Shown: positions 22,090 through 34,196, counted from the first letter of the stretch. The stretch: 64,000 nucleotides of DNA from Parapristionchus giblindavisi (GCA_943737045.1 CALSFV010000068.1:186001-250000), one strand, 5' to 3'. Made by a program: numbers and translations. Notes: generated by a model not told the origin, from the sequence alone.

Positions 22090-22695
22090 TTGTAGGAAAA
22101 TTGAAAAATACGGCAAAAGTTCGCAGCGAGCAGGGTTCGAACCTACGCGGGCAATGCCCAATAGATTTCAAGTCTATCTCCTTAACCACTCGGACATCGC
22201 TGCTACGGAATCATTAGATAGTAAGGAGTATCATCACATGTATTTCAGTATAAAATAGCAGATTGAGAATAAATATCATAAGTATTTAACTCTCAGTAAT
22301 TTGCCAATTTAATATTTAATCAGAGTGAATGAGATCAATTACTCTCAACAGAATGTCGAGGTCTAGATAAATTAATGAAACATTAGATTAGCGAGAGATC
22401 AACGATCAAAGATCATCTTTGTTATTTTTATCATTCTTGCTCGTCGAAGATGGACACGTCGTACGTAGAAGACATAACTCAAAACAATATCAATGAAAAC
22501 AAGTAGCATAATCTAATATTAATTTAATTTAAAAAAAATTGAAGTTTACAGGAATATTACTGCTGTCCGAAACCGACCAACCACTTGTTAATCATTTCTC
22601 TGAACAAAAAATTGAAATCTTTCATCTACAAAAATTAATTCACTGTATATGCCATAATGATACCACTATCAATCAATATCGAACCTCGAAACATG
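22090..22695 (-). pseudogene. Inverted partial copy of nth-1 3' end with tRNA-Ser
   Basis: The reverse complement aligns with about 15830-16490: the end of nth-1 exon 7, intron 7, exon 8 (GGTCGGTTTCGGACAGCAG kept), a remnant of exon 9, the 3' flank, the polyadenylation region and the tRNA. The exon-8 part has substitutions that destroy the frame, and the cysteine-cluster codons are lost. Only the tRNA is unchanged. It is a broken duplicate, not a second glycosylase. Confidence 0.88.
22122..22203 (-). tRNA. tRNA-Ser(UGA), second copy
   Basis: An 82 nt sequence identical to the tRNA at 16380-16461, on the opposite strand, with the same anticodon TGA and intact acceptor stem. It lies inside the inverted nth-1 duplication. 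Perfect conservation beside decayed nth-1 sequence suggests it is still functional. Confidence 0.95.
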
Positions 22696-23042
22696 ATACA
22701 TTTACAATTAGCAATATGATAGCCCTTGATATATGCTTATGAGTTTGTTGCATGTAATAATTGTTCTGTCGAATATTAAAACTTTATCGATCATCATGCT
22801 CAATAGTCTAATCGGCAAGAAACAACTACACGAGAAACTATTGAGCACATAAAAGTTATTACTGGTTTTGAAATGTTACAGGGTGAGAAATATTGAGATT
22901 GAAATATGAACATTACATTAAATGCAAAATCATTATTAGGTTTTTACTCGGAATCGACTAAAACGAATGGATTGAATCTGAAAAAAAAATGTTGTTGATC
23001 AATTCAAATGTTCAAGAAAATTACCTTCAACTACTGGTTCCG

Positions 23043-25342
23043 TCACTTGGATTGTTGAGCCAACGCGTTCAACAATAACATGTTAAATGCCATCTGCTGA
23101 TACAGTATCTGGCAGGGATTGAAGAGAATGGGCGGAGTCATCGAAGTGGGCGGAGTCATGGATGGAACAGAAAGATCCAATGTGAATGGACTAACAGGAG
23201 GGGATAGAATCGATGGCAACTGAAATTCGATAATTAGTACTTGTAATAAAGTAGTCACGTCTTTCAATCTGTGTGTATGCGGTCACTTTTTACAATGCTC
23301 ATGGTCCTAGCTCTTTTGTGGCGGAAGATACAGTTTTTGCGGGAATTTTCGCTCGAATTATGTATCAATCGACAGTGCTTGATGTCGTAATATGTCATAG
23401 GATAAAAGCATTTTATAAACAATAGTTGAGATTCAGAAAAATGTTCTGACATATCATTAGATAGTAGAGCGTAGTTCGTGCTAGTTGACTACATTAATCA
23501 ATCGATATTTTGATCTACCACTTACCATCGTGTTGTTCAGGAAAGGCGACTTGGGTACTTTGACGTTGTCAACATCCTTTTGTTCGACGTGTTCCTTCTT
23601 GGCTGGAGGTTCATTATTCGAAGAATCACTCGATGAAGTTGGCGAAATGGGTAAATCGATATTGAAGTTAATAGGAGTATCACTGATCGATAGTCGTTGT
23701 TTGGCTTTTTGAATGGCCATTGAGTAATCACGAACCACACGAAGATGAGTCTAGAATGTTTTGTTCAGAAATATTTATTATACATGTATTTGGGAGCTAT
23801 AATTTTGAGCTCTTGAGATTTTTTTTGAGATTTTGAGATTTTGAGCTCGTAGACAAAGAGTGTATTTGAGATTGAAAATCTTCTGCTAGCATGGGTACAT
23901 CTCTACTACTAATTTGAAACTCTCTGCTTTGGTAACGCCCTTTCGCTTTCTTTGTATGCAAGAGAGTGTGGGCAGAGGAGAGTCGTATTCGCTTGCGATT
24001 TGAAGGAACGAGCAACTTACAAGTGCGTATCTGGCAATGAATTGATCGAGTTCACCACGAGTTATGTCGAGATGACATGATGGCTGAAATTGATTTAGTA
24101 AATACTCTTTTTAAACGATTTACCCCTTTTATATTCGAGATAACGATTAATCCGATACGTAAAAGGACTATCATCTATCAGTCAAAGGGATACCCCTTTA
24201 AATGGTCCCTCGAGCTAATTTGAATCCCTCCGCTCCGGCAATCCTCTCTCGCTTTCTTTGTCCACGAATGTTGCCAGAGCGTTGAGTAAAATTAGCTCTA
24301 GTCTGTCTTTAAAGTGTCACTTACGTCAGTGATAAATCGATAGGTATGATCAATACACTTGAGGGAATGTTCAGTATCTGGCAAGCACACGAAGACAGTT
24401 TTGTTGTACGATCTCATGATACGAACAACCGATGACCATAGGACCTGAATATCGATATAAAGTAACCATCTACAAAGATGGAGATCCACTATTTTTTCGC
24501 AATAAGACTGTTCAGGTAGAATGATAGTCACACGAACCGAAAGACATATTTGATATTGATTCTCGTTGTGTTTGAAGCTTGCTCAAGGGTACCCTTCTTT
24601 AGCTATAGATATCCAGTGGTTGCCAGAGGGATAAAATGGTGCGATCGAGTCACAAAGAAAAGTGCACATGACGTACAATATTTGAAAAGCTCACTTACCG
24701 ATGCTCTCTCATTATGAAATCCCCATTGTTGAGTGAAAGCATCTTTATCCACAAATCTATAAAACATGATTTTGATTGCATACGAAAGCTGTACTGTATT
24801 TTTCTACAATTAGATTCGCAAAAACCATCGAAAGACTTAAAAATTATTGCAAAAACAGAAAATGGGCGGAGTCTTACTTGAATTCGAGTGGATTTCCAGT
24901 CCAAGCGATGACATGACGCATCGTTGGATCACTCAGCATCTTGAGAATGAAATACCACAGAGTCATCTTGCCTAGAAATATATATGAAACATTGAGAAAC
25001 ATTCAACAAACAAATTGTGAGGCAACTCTAGAGCTTGTAAAATTTACATCGAGACAAAAGGACAAAAGGATTGCACATTTCAAATATTAGTAAGTACTTA
25101 CCACTATTTTGCATTTTATTCAGATGTGGATTAGGCTTGGGATCAGTCTGTAGAAGGAGCAACTTCTCAAGGACGAGAGCATGGCCCAGAGGATAGGAGC
25201 GAGGAGGTTCTGATACGGATAGATAATCAGAAAATATAGAGTAATAATTTTAAAAAAAGATTTGAATGAATAACTCACTATTAGGACGTTTTCTTGACCT
25301 TTTGATGGGCATATCAGTGGGAACCATTGTGCAGTTGGACAT
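23043..25342 (-). CDS. Divergent ETS-domain transcription factor (ETS-A), 8 exons
   Basis: Minus-strand exons: 25342-25279, 25209-25102, 24971-24878, 24756-24699, 24444-24325, 24083-24021, 23750-23526, 23219-23043. All phases close, giving 302 aa. The start ATG directly follows a CCTTTAG acceptor. A 5' non-coding exon ends at 25422 with a GTGAGC donor. The ETS winged helix-turn-helix covers about residues 59-148: TLWYFILKMLSDP, then HVIAWTGNPLEFKFVD, then FTQQWG, then SSVVRIMRSY, where the two recognition-helix arginines are kept but the usual tyrosines are mostly lost. Upstream is a basic KRSRKRP segment, a possible nuclear signal. The C-terminus is proline/serine-rich (MTPPTSMTPP) and ends in a hydrophobic helix (FNMLLLNALAQQ). 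It should bind GGA(A/T)-type sites; no targets can be inferred. Confidence 0.88.
24179..24320. mobile_element. Palindromic MITE in ETS-A intron 5
   Basis: It contains GAGCTAATTTGAA, CTCCGCTC, CTCTCTCGCTTTCTTTG and the inverted return CAGAGCG...AATTAGCTC, and ends in CTTTAAAG. Relatives with the same core lie at about 40440-40545, 41365-41475, 48475-48590, 60010-60105 and 62195-62325. Confidence 0.6.
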
Positions 25343-25639
25343 CTAAAGGAAGGGAATTAGTACATGAACTGTATTTCAAAGAAACATACATAACGGAGAA
25401 AATGAATAGAGAGTGCTCACCTTATGGATTTGAAGAAGATTGGAGTTTTCGAGAGAGGACAGTGGCTAGTATAGACTGATGGAATAATGGTAGTAGTAGA
25501 CAGAGGATATGTAGGAGGAGATATGGGAGTGGATGACCTATTCCACCCAATGTACCTTCTGGCAGATCTTCTTTGCCAATGAATATAGCGATACAGCTAT
25601 GACTCCATGAGAATCTCTCACTATTGTACACTCTCTCGT

Positions 25640-26608
25640 ATGGTAGGAGTCCGATTGGTGAGAATATAGAGATAGTATTATGAGGCGCGAAATTGACGTT
25701 CCTGGGGAAATGGCGGTTTCTATGACTTGTGGGGATATTGATTGAAAAGAACGAATAGAAAACTATAATAGATACAGTTAAAGTAGTAATTTGTTCATAT
25801 TATAGATATGCTTTCTCATGCTTTCAAAATATAATAACTAAACATTTAATACAACTTATTAAACCTATCCTTAAGACTGACTAGGTTGACCTCGACATAG
25901 AGGCATACTTTATGACTCCGTCAATAATGACACAATTCCCAGAATTCAGAGTCAACAAAGCTTGATATTTATGGCTAGTCTTGGTCATGACAACAACATC
26001 GTATTATGCCGGAATATAAGAACTTTTCATCATTCTTTTTGAACCAATGGTTAAAATTTTAGCCCATGGTCGTGGGTTCGAACCGTATTGCAGAACTTTG
26101 TAATGGTGTTTGGCTACCTGAACTATGCTAGCTGATTCAATCACGATTCTTGCAATCAATACGAGCAGTCGGCAAAAAATGTTGTTCAGTATGAACAACG
26201 ACGTTTGCTATCTATCCTTCTGTCTTAATAGATTACTTACGAAAATATTCGTGGCACAACACCTTAAAAATATGTTATTTATTTATTTATCGTACACAAA
26301 TGAAGCAGATATATAATAATAATAATTTATCTACGCCCGAGGCGTAACAGCAATTTACAATTTGTTAGTTAATTATAATTGAATGAAGATATGATTGACG
26401 ACTCTCCGGATTCATTGGAAATATGTTAAATCAACGATATTAGGGTGTGAATCCAATTGACGTTTTAATGATCGAATATTGGGGCTGTTCGAAAAATAAC
26501 TGGTAATTGGGATATGACATCGATAAGAGAATTATGTACATGCATGTAAATATTTCAGACCATAAAAGGAGAAAAAAACGAAATAATGAGAAAAAAGACG
26601 TAATCGGC
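25640..26608. other. Intergenic between ETS-A and kinase genes, with SINE-like repeat
   Basis: No gene seen. A SINE-like copy occupies about 26030-26280: a tRNA-like B box GGGTTCGAACC near 26074, then GATTCAATCACGATTCTTGC, then ACGAAAATATTCGTGG. Related copies lie at 45520-45690 and 48680-48905. Confidence 0.5.
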
Positions 26609-29290
26609 CTACAAGGGAATAACTTTGTGGATTTTTCTGAAGAGATAGTTATTACTTTGGCCCTTGATTGTACCATCACTGTTCGTCTTTGAAGTTGCTA
26701 CGTTTCTCCAAATTTCGCAGTGATAATTCCAGATTCTTTGTGACCTGGTTGTGGCATTCTGAACGAAATGCTTAATTATTTTCGCACAAATAACAATAAA
26801 ATAATAAGTGAAAAGCTGATCACCTCCGAAACGCGCAAAACCTCTAAAATTTCATGTCGCACTGTAGCCAAATGCGATTCTACTGTCTGTAAATTAAAAC
26901 AACCTTTTTAAACATAAATCTATCACAAGTGAAAACCTCCATTGAACATCGATCAATCGGATTTTCCTCGAAACAATCATGGAATAAATCGATAATTGAA
27001 CGTAGACCGTTATTTGGATACCGTATCCTTGTTGACCTGTAGATATTCATTGATTTTAATTAAATAAAAGAAGGAAAACAAACCCGTGGTCATGGGTCTG
27101 ATATCTGTGAATTTCATGAGGCTCTAATCGCGTGAGAATTTCATAAACAACAAGGCCGAATGCCCAAACATCGACCTGAAAATGTTTTATAGTAAAAAAA
27201 GAAAAAAAATATCTAAAAAGTTTTTTTGTGTTGTGTTGTTTCAAACCTTATGATCATAGTTCTCGCCGTTCAACAATTCAGGAGCCCACCATTGCCTTGT
27301 CCCAACTTTCGACTTTGTTCTGAAAAATAAAAATTTAAAATTAAAAAAAGATTTTAAATTAATTTTATTATAGAAGCACGTAGTATGCTCATAAAAATTG
27401 TTTGAAACTTATTGTTAGTATAAGAATATTCCCACAGCATGTAATGAAATGTTCCTGTTGGGAATATTCCGCAGTTAATAATTTCATAATTGTAGGCATT
27501 TTCTGTGAGGTTACATGATATTAGAGAGGTTGGTTTTAATAGTGTATTTCATGCTAAAATGGAATATGTACATATTATATTTAACGAATGAGACGTTTTA
27601 CTTACTGCTCATGTGTGCAGTGAAAATCATGAGAAACTCCAAAATCACAAAGTTTAATTGTTCCGATGTGATTGAGAAGAATGCTACAATGACAACTCTT
27701 ATTTTTCTGGATATGAATACCAAAACAAATAAAAAGTAAAAGGAATCGTATAAAAAACTAGCAAAAAATGTGTTCTATCAAATTTTGTTTATTTTTTGTT
27801 GTGTTAATTGTCTCCGGTATTAACAAACTAGTAGTTTACTTACGTGACGTCACGGACTAGCAGTTTACTGCTAGTTTACTACAAGTGAAAGAATATTTGA
27901 CGAAATGCATTACCGTATTATACACCACTTCTAGTAAACTTGCGTTTAACTAGCCGTAGACTTGCAAGTCTACGGCTAGTGGGAAATATAAGTAAACTAC
28001 TAGTTTGAAAATACCAGAGGTATTGTACCGTATAAGGAAAGTTAAATAAATAAACAAATAAATAAATAAATAAATAAAGACGAACTTTTGTGGTTTAACA
28101 TCTCTATGGATGATATCTTGATCGTGAATGTACCGTAATGCCGAGGCTAATTCTCCACTCCATTTCATAAAAAGATGATAATCTGAAAAAAAGTTCGAAA
28201 TTAATCAAATTAATTAATCTATTAATCAATTCTGTTAATAAAAAAACATAAAAGTATTCGTAGGTAGGTCTTTTGAAGTACACCTTTGATGTGTTTTCTC
28301 AGTATGATATTCACAACGGAAGGCATGTTGTGGATTAAGAAAAATATGAATCTCTTAAGAAACGTACCGATAGCTGTGACGGAATTCACGATAATATCAT
28401 GGAGTGTGGTAGGACAATATTCCATGATTAGAGCATCGCCTCTATCCGATTCGGCTCTGTAAAAAGTCTAATATATGTATATCGCTATTTTCATTCGTCG
28501 CTCTGTGTTCGAAACCTTTTATTTCTTCCCTAACATTCTTACATTTATTCAGTGTCATATGGCAAAGAACCTACATCAACAAATGGCTTATTTTAAAAAG
28601 TCATCGAAAGGAAAATAGAGAAAACACAAGCTTTGTTCTAGAAACTCACTCGTATCTTTTCTAATTCTCGCGACTTTTCAAGAATCGTTTATTCGATAAC
28701 TTACAGTAACCGTATGATGTTTGGATGTTTCAGTCGACAAAGAATCTGTTTCTCTCTCAGGATATTCGAGCCCAGATATCGCTTGCAAGCCATAGGAATC
28801 TCGTAGATTTCAGCCTGAAATCATATTATAAATGACAAATAATTGTATGTGCTATAGTCATGAGATCCTTCCTTAAAATTAGATCAGTGGACAACGGATA
28901 ATCAGAAATTTTAGACTAAAAAAGTATTAGGAGCTGCATTCGAGAACAGAATTTCAAAAAGAAAAGAATGCGAACCTGTGCTCCGCCTTCGACTCGTTGC
29001 AGTCGTTTTTCATTCACGGATAACTGAGGAACGTCATTCCTGAGCCTTTCTATGGTCTCTTCTAACTCCACCATTCTTCGTTGAGCTTCCACCAACTTAT
29101 TCTCCGTCTCGATTAATTTTCTGAGTAAATCTTCATATCCCAACACCGTTGGTACTCGGGAAATATCTTTATATTCAGATGGTTCCTTGCTATGTCCAGA
29201 GCTGGTACTGGCTTCGGCATCCATTTGCTGGGCTTTTACTGTTGGGACTCTCTCGGAATATCCAGGCTTATCTCTGGCGTGGCGACACAT
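26609..29290 (-). CDS. Protein kinase with N-terminal coiled coil (TKL-like), 10 exons
   Basis: Minus-strand exons: 29290-28976, 28814-28711, 28456-28368, 28182-28086, 27683-27606, 27319-27247, 27175-27084, 27036-26937, 26886-26824, 26758-26609. All phases close, giving 386 aa. Residues of about 50-100 form a heptad-rich coiled coil (LRKLIETENKLVEAQRRMVE). The kinase domain follows: a glycine loop reduced to EGGAQAEIYE, MACK (Lys116), HRDVKPQN (195-202), CDFG (215-217), WWAPE (240-242), DVWAFGLVVYEILT and ENPIDR. All catalytic residues are present. The N of KPQN is assembled across an intron. The C-terminal 70 residues match nothing I know. It is probably cytoplasmic, with no membrane segment. 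Family assignment below the kinase level is uncertain. Intron 4 carries a foldback MITE. Confidence 0.9.
27825..28006. mobile_element. Foldback MITE in kinase intron 4
   Basis: The perfect 18-nt terminal inverted repeat AAACTAGTAGTTTACTTA is at 27825-27842, with its complement at 27989-28006. Inside, 27949-27980 is a perfect 32-nt palindrome centred on TTGCAA. No coding capacity. Confidence 0.75.
28045..28080. repeat. (AAAT)n microsatellite
   Basis: A run of AAATAAATAAAT with one AAAC variant, in kinase intron 4 beside the foldback MITE. Confidence 0.9.
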
Positions 29291-31384
29291 TTATTTCAGA
29301 CGCTTGATGATCAATTCTGATTGAGAAATATTAGTTTAAATTTTGTCTAAATACATATATTTACCGACTTGTTCGCATGAAATGTGAAAGAAAAGACCAA
29401 TAAACAAAGAGAACAGTATAGTTTGGATGAACAAATCATTAGAAAAGAAGTGAGTGTAACTCTTGTCAACGATCTCTTCATATCACGTACTTCTTACTAG
29501 CTGTCAATGACAAATCATAGGCTGATAAAGAGATTAGATGATATATTGAAACTCCGCTCTCGCAGCATTCTCTCGCACGAAAAGGAAGTGTGAGAGTTAG
29601 AATCAGATATGCCTTCAATAGACTCAAATCTACCACAGCATAAATGAGTTCACAACATTTTTACTAATATCTTATTAGTTCCAGAATTAATTTAAAGAAA
29701 AACTATAAAAATCACGGGTGATGAGGAACACGAGTAAAAAAAAACAAAAATATTAGATTAAACAAATTCTTATGGATAACATCATAGCGTAGTGATATCA
29801 ATATCAAAATGTGATAGGATGATAGCCTCTACTGATAAAACCTGATAGCAATCAAAGCACATCATAGGATGTCCGCGTTTTTATTGACTCGACACCTTTT
29901 TACTCTCATATTTTTTCCTTTGATCTTCAAAGACGCCCCTCCCTTATCACGTTCTGTTTGGATGGTAACACAAAAGCAGACAAATTGTAGACATTGCATA
30001 AGAAAGCTTTATTGAAATGGAAAGTGCGGACTAGAGATAAGGAAACGTGCGGTCGTTCAGAAATGATTTCTCACTAATTAATGAATATGATATCATGCGA
30101 ACGGTATTAATTTTATAATTAAAAAATTATTCGTGCAAAGACGCGCAGTCGACTCATTCTCATTTATTTCCATTGAATTACCAGTAAAAAACAACCGATA
30201 TAAGGTCTGAAAATGGCTTGAAAATGATGCCACAATGCACGACATTGCACGGTATTATTTATCAAAATCGGCTGAATGACTTTTCTTCATTTTAGTATCG
30301 AACAATACCGAACCGGTCGTTCAAATGCACGTTTGCGGATCTCTAGTGCGGACCACTCTACTCGGCAATTTTTGTCGATCCAATAATTTGGTCGAACATT
30401 TTTGCGTGCCTAAAATTTGGCTACAAGACAAGCCCCACTAAAAAGCTGGGCTAATATTTTGTAGTTGAGCCAATAATTTGGTTCGAAGTGGGGCTGTTAT
30501 TTTAGTCTTAAATTCTAGCACAACTTTGGCTAGTTATTATTGGCCCAATTTTAAAAGTATACAACCTTTTTACTCTCATATTTTTTCCTTTGATCTTCAA
30601 AGACGCCCCTCCCTTATCACGTTCTGTTTTGATGATAACACAAAAGTACACAAATTGTAGACATTGCATAAGAAAGCTTTATTGAAATGGAAAGTGTGTA
30701 ATGATCATGACTTGAAGTGGAGCGAGTATGTGATTGATTTGTCCCCCTCGAGGTGAGATGAAAGGATATTATCATGCGAATCGCCTGCTCAACTTTCATT
30801 AGATACGCAAGAAACCCGCCTTGCACATCAGAACTTCTCTTGATAAATGTTTAAACTGAAATTAGCACAAGAGATTGATTCTTTGAATCATGAATGCAAA
30901 AGAAATTTTTGTGTTGGATACCATTAATATAATCTATTACAATATAAATGTTTGTTTGCAAGTTAAAAATACTTTGGCAATGAAGTTATCGTTATCGTTA
31001 TACGAGAATATATTTCAAGATCTTCGGATCCCGATCCACGTTTTTGTTTACATTGTCGCATGCAAACATTATTCCTACTTTAAACACTGCCAATTTTGTT
31101 AAACGTTATATTCGATTTCGGTTTGTCTTGTAGATTAGGATTTTTGTTTATTATATTCTAGTAGTATTGCTTATTAAGTTAATAATTATTAGAAAGTAGA
31201 CATATATGTTATTAATTTACAGTACTTATTCAACTTGTAAATGTTGTATTACATATCTAATCATTATTGTGTACAGAATCCGATAATTTATGAGCGTGTG
31301 GTTTACAGAACACAATTTGGTCGGTCAATCAGTATTCTAAACTGCGGTCGGGACTTTGGACGGAAATGAGATGACTCGAATCGA
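29291..31384. repeat. Intergenic with 135-bp direct repeat and a MITE
   Basis: No gene seen. A segment of about 135 bp (29893-30030) is repeated in the same orientation at about 30560-30697, from CCTTTTTACTCTCATATTTT to TTGAAATGGAAAGTG, with few differences. Between the copies lie a MITE at 30031-30346 and unclassified sequence with repeated CCAATAATTTGG words. Confidence 0.7.
30031..30346. mobile_element. MITE with 20-nt TIRs and 6-bp target duplication
   Basis: The left end is CTAGAGATAAGGAAACGTGC; the reverse complement of the right end differs by three bases (CTAGAGATCCGCAAACGTGC). TGCGGA is duplicated on both sides (30025-30030 and 30347-30352). 316 bp, non-coding. Confidence 0.8.
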
Positions 31385-32240
31385 TCAGAAGATTCTCATC
31401 AAGATGGCGACCACTACGATCATCGACAATCTGAATATGGATGCTTTAGAATATAAATAAATAAATAAAATAAATATTCAATCCATTTTTCGTTGAAAGG
31501 AAGACAAGCGGGCAAGTATTGTATTTTAAATAGTTTCGATGTTGAGCGGGGTTCTTAGCCAATCTCTCACAAGTTCACTTGAATTGAAGGTAAAACTCAC
31601 AACTTGTTGTTGTGTGCGGAATCAACGTCGGTGTCAGTTCTGAAAAGACTCTTTTTTTTGAAATTTCGATATGTGGAACAACTAAAACTTACGTATCATC
31701 ATCGTCATCATCATCTTCATCATCGTCGTCTGCATAATCATCATCGTATTCTTCATCTTCTGTAGTTGGAGCTGTAGGATCATCCTCTTCAGTAAGAACT
31801 GATAATATAGCGTTTGCCGCATCCGTCGCATTGTCAGAGGATACCGTAGTTGTCTCAGTCTGAGCTTGTTGTGGCTGATGACTTTCAGTAGCTTGGTAAG
31901 TCTGCTGGATAACTTCTGCAGCGTGGGTAGTCTGCTGGACTGTTTCAGTAGCTTGGTTAGGCTGGTCGTCTTCCGTAGCTTGGCTAGGCTGCTGTGCTTC
32001 CTCAGGTTGGGTAGTCTCCTGGACAACTTCTGTAGCTTGGTTAGTCTGGTCATCTTCCGTAGCTTGGCTAGGCTGCTGTTCTTCCGTAGCTTGGGAAGTA
32101 TGTTGGACAACTTCCGTAGCTTGGTTAGGTTCACGCTGGTCGGGTTGTTCAGGTAGATCCTCGCCAGCCCCTTCGTTGGCTAAGGAAGTCGAAAGAACGA
32201 GAAGTAGAAGGCAGAATAGAGTGTAGAGACGGTGTGACAT
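31385..32240 (-). CDS. Secreted QATE-repeat mucin-like protein, probable GPI anchor
   Basis: Minus-strand exons: 32240-31693, 31639-31601, 31430-31385. Phases close, giving 210 aa. It starts with a clear signal peptide (MSHRLYTLFCLLLLVLSTSL). About eight imperfect repeats follow, built on QATE with partners such as VVQ, QQPS and DDQ. Next is an acidic block of D/E encoded by a GAT-rich run (31693-31750). The tail ends SMIVVVAILMRIF, a short hydrophobic C-terminus like a GPI signal. If the donor at 31600 were not used, the protein would stop 15 residues earlier at 31597. The exact GTGAGT donor and the matching layout of the neighbouring gene favour splicing. It is threonine/glutamine-rich and probably O-glycosylated at the surface. 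Function unknown. Confidence 0.72.
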
Positions 32241-32249
32241 CCCGAAGTG

Positions 32250-33120
32250 GAGACTAAAGTAAGAAATGAAATGGATAAATGAACGATGTCAGTTCTTGCA
32301 CCTACGATCTCTTCATATCACGCACTATTTCTATCTATTGACGAGATAATATTCACAGACAGAGCAGACCGCTCTTCTGGGGATTGGACTCTAGAATGAA
32401 CTGTATTGTTATTATCATCTAATCACATTTGATTAGATGTTATGAAAATGATTTTCTTTGTCTGTGAATCGTTTTTTGCTAACACAGAATATTTTGAAAT
32501 TGGAGAAAATTGAGTCACATGTGGAAAATGAGAATAAATGCTACAGAAAATTAAAGATGGAGGCCCTGGAGTGTCCATACGAATATATAACATATTCCAG
32601 GGAAAAGTGATATACAAAGATAACAAATGTTTTCAAGCGGTTTATCTCGTTACCACATATATTCTATTTCACAACAAAACAATCTTCGTTATAATTCATT
32701 CACAGAGAATCGTTGATTGAATCAACTCCCCATCACAATTAGTGTACATTACGCAGACCTCAAGAAAATAACTGATCACAAGTGCCCCTTCATTTTTCAC
32801 AGTATGGACTTTGATTCCCCACGGTAGCTCCTGTCATTAATCAATTGTTTCTCCATTGTGAAGTGTCATATTGGTTATTCTCACCATCGTATCCCTTTTC
32901 TCTTGTTCTCTCCCAGTCCAATCAAGAAATCGTCCATTCATTTCCATTCATCCATTCATTCAGAAATCATGTATTCGTTTATTCATTTATTTTTAGAGGG
33001 ACTAGCTCAAGGTCCTAAACATTCACGTCCCCATCTCCTCTCGTCATCATCGAAGTATTATTGATCTCTAAGTGTTTATTGTTCATTCGTTTAGTGATTT
33101 TATAAATTCTATTCTTAATT
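32250..33120. other. Intergenic, no gene seen
   Basis: AT-rich sequence with short open frames only, none with splice support. It separates the QATE gene from the edge of the large inverted duplication. Confidence 0.5.
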
Positions 33121-33316
33121 CAATCTCTTCATCAAATCATTTGAGAATTTTTTGTTAGAATGATAACATATTAATTATTAATTTATTCATTATTAGTCAG
33201 TTCTGGGTTAGTAGAAGGGGGAGAATGGACAGAATGCCACATTCAAGGGTGGCGAGTATCGGGGAGTAATCAGTGAATCAGCTTCGTTTTTGAGTCAGGG
33301 GTGGGGGCAGGGCAAA

Positions 33317-34130
33317 TCAGAAGGCTCCAATAACGGCGACAGCAGCAACGAGAGCGAATCTGAAATAAATATTATTAATATCAAGTTTAGGAATTCACAA
33401 ACAAACCCAAATGAAGAGCTTCCAGAGTTAGCATTGGCCTGGGCTTCGGTGTCACTTTGGGCTGGGGCAGCTTCGGCATCGGCACCATTGGTCCTGTAAC
33501 ATTTCTATCGATTTTCAATGGTATTTTGTAAAGTATGTGCGAGAGCATACAACTGGAGAGCATGTAACATACGTGGATTCAACATCAATGGGGACAATGG
33601 ATGCAGCAGTGATGGTTGAATCCTCAGTCGTCATCTCAGCAGCCTCAGTCGTAGCAACAGCAACTAGTGCATCCTTAGCTGCATTGTTGGCTACCGGCAC
33701 ACCGAGGTTGAGCTTGGGAATGGTCTGAAGTTCAAAGATCAATAAGAAAACAAGATCAAAGATCGCTTTTCGAAGGCACAAACTTACAGTGGTTGCGTCA
33801 GCTGGCGCCTTAGAAGAAGATTCCTGAAAATCGAAGGTCGTATACTTGAAAGATCAAAGATCAACTCACTTCGACAGATACAGGCTCTACAGTTTTCGAA
33901 TCAGCGGTTACTGCAGCTTCATCTTCAACCTTGGAGTCGTCGACATTAGCTGGTGCCTCAGTTGTAGCATTTAGTACGGCAGGTGATACTGTATCTTTAT
34001 CCATGGGAGGTACGGCTGGAGCATCTGTTGTATTAAACGAAGCTTCATCCATTGGAGCATCAGTGACGTTTTGTGCCGTTAAGGTGGAGGTGAAGGTCAG
34101 AGCCAAGAGAAGATACACGAGAGGAGACAT
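33317..34130 (-). CDS. Secreted mucin-like protein, left copy, probable GPI anchor
   Basis: Minus-strand exons: 34130-33870, 33823-33788, 33724-33573, 33493-33407, 33359-33317. Phases close, giving 192 aa. Signal peptide MSPLVYLLLALTFTSTLTAQ, then a Thr/Ala/Glu/Asp/Val-rich region with potential N-glycosylation sites (NVTD, NTTD, NATT). Next is a small/hydrophilic stretch (NANSGSS) and the hydrophobic tail FGFALVAAVAVIGAF, the usual layout of a GPI-anchored surface protein. The start is set by the signal peptide and by the TATA-like box about 60 bp upstream; an in-frame ATG at 34214 would lie upstream of the box. Its paralogue is at 56209-56961. Introns 1 and 2 contain sense (GATCTTT)n. Function unknown. 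Confidence 0.85.
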
Positions 34131-34186
34131 GTCGACCGTTATGGAGTGGAGAAGGGGAAGGGAATGAAATAGAAAATGGAAACAGT

Positions 34187-34196
34187 GACTATATAG
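34187..34196 (-). promoter_or_regulatory. TATA-like box of left mucin-like gene
   Basis: CCCTATATAG on the minus strand, about 60 bp before the chosen ATG. It is conserved in sequence and distance at the right copy (56141-56150). Confidence 0.55.

Noticed and set aside
26040..26100. Possible tRNA gene at GGGTTCGAACC
   Set aside because: No cloverleaf can be folded; better explained as a SINE-like copy with a B box.
31597..31599. TGA as the stop of the QATE protein
   Set aside because: The stop overlaps an exact GTGAGT donor; splicing yields a hydrophobic tail as in the related genes. Not fully excluded.
31682..32156. Long open frames overlapping the QATE gene in other frames and strands
   Set aside because: They are shadows of the repetitive coding sequence; only the 32240-31693 frame has a signal peptide and joins spliced exons.
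33931..34167. + strand open frame opposite the left mucin-like gene
   Set aside because: Antisense shadow of a biased coding sequence; no splice sites or homology.
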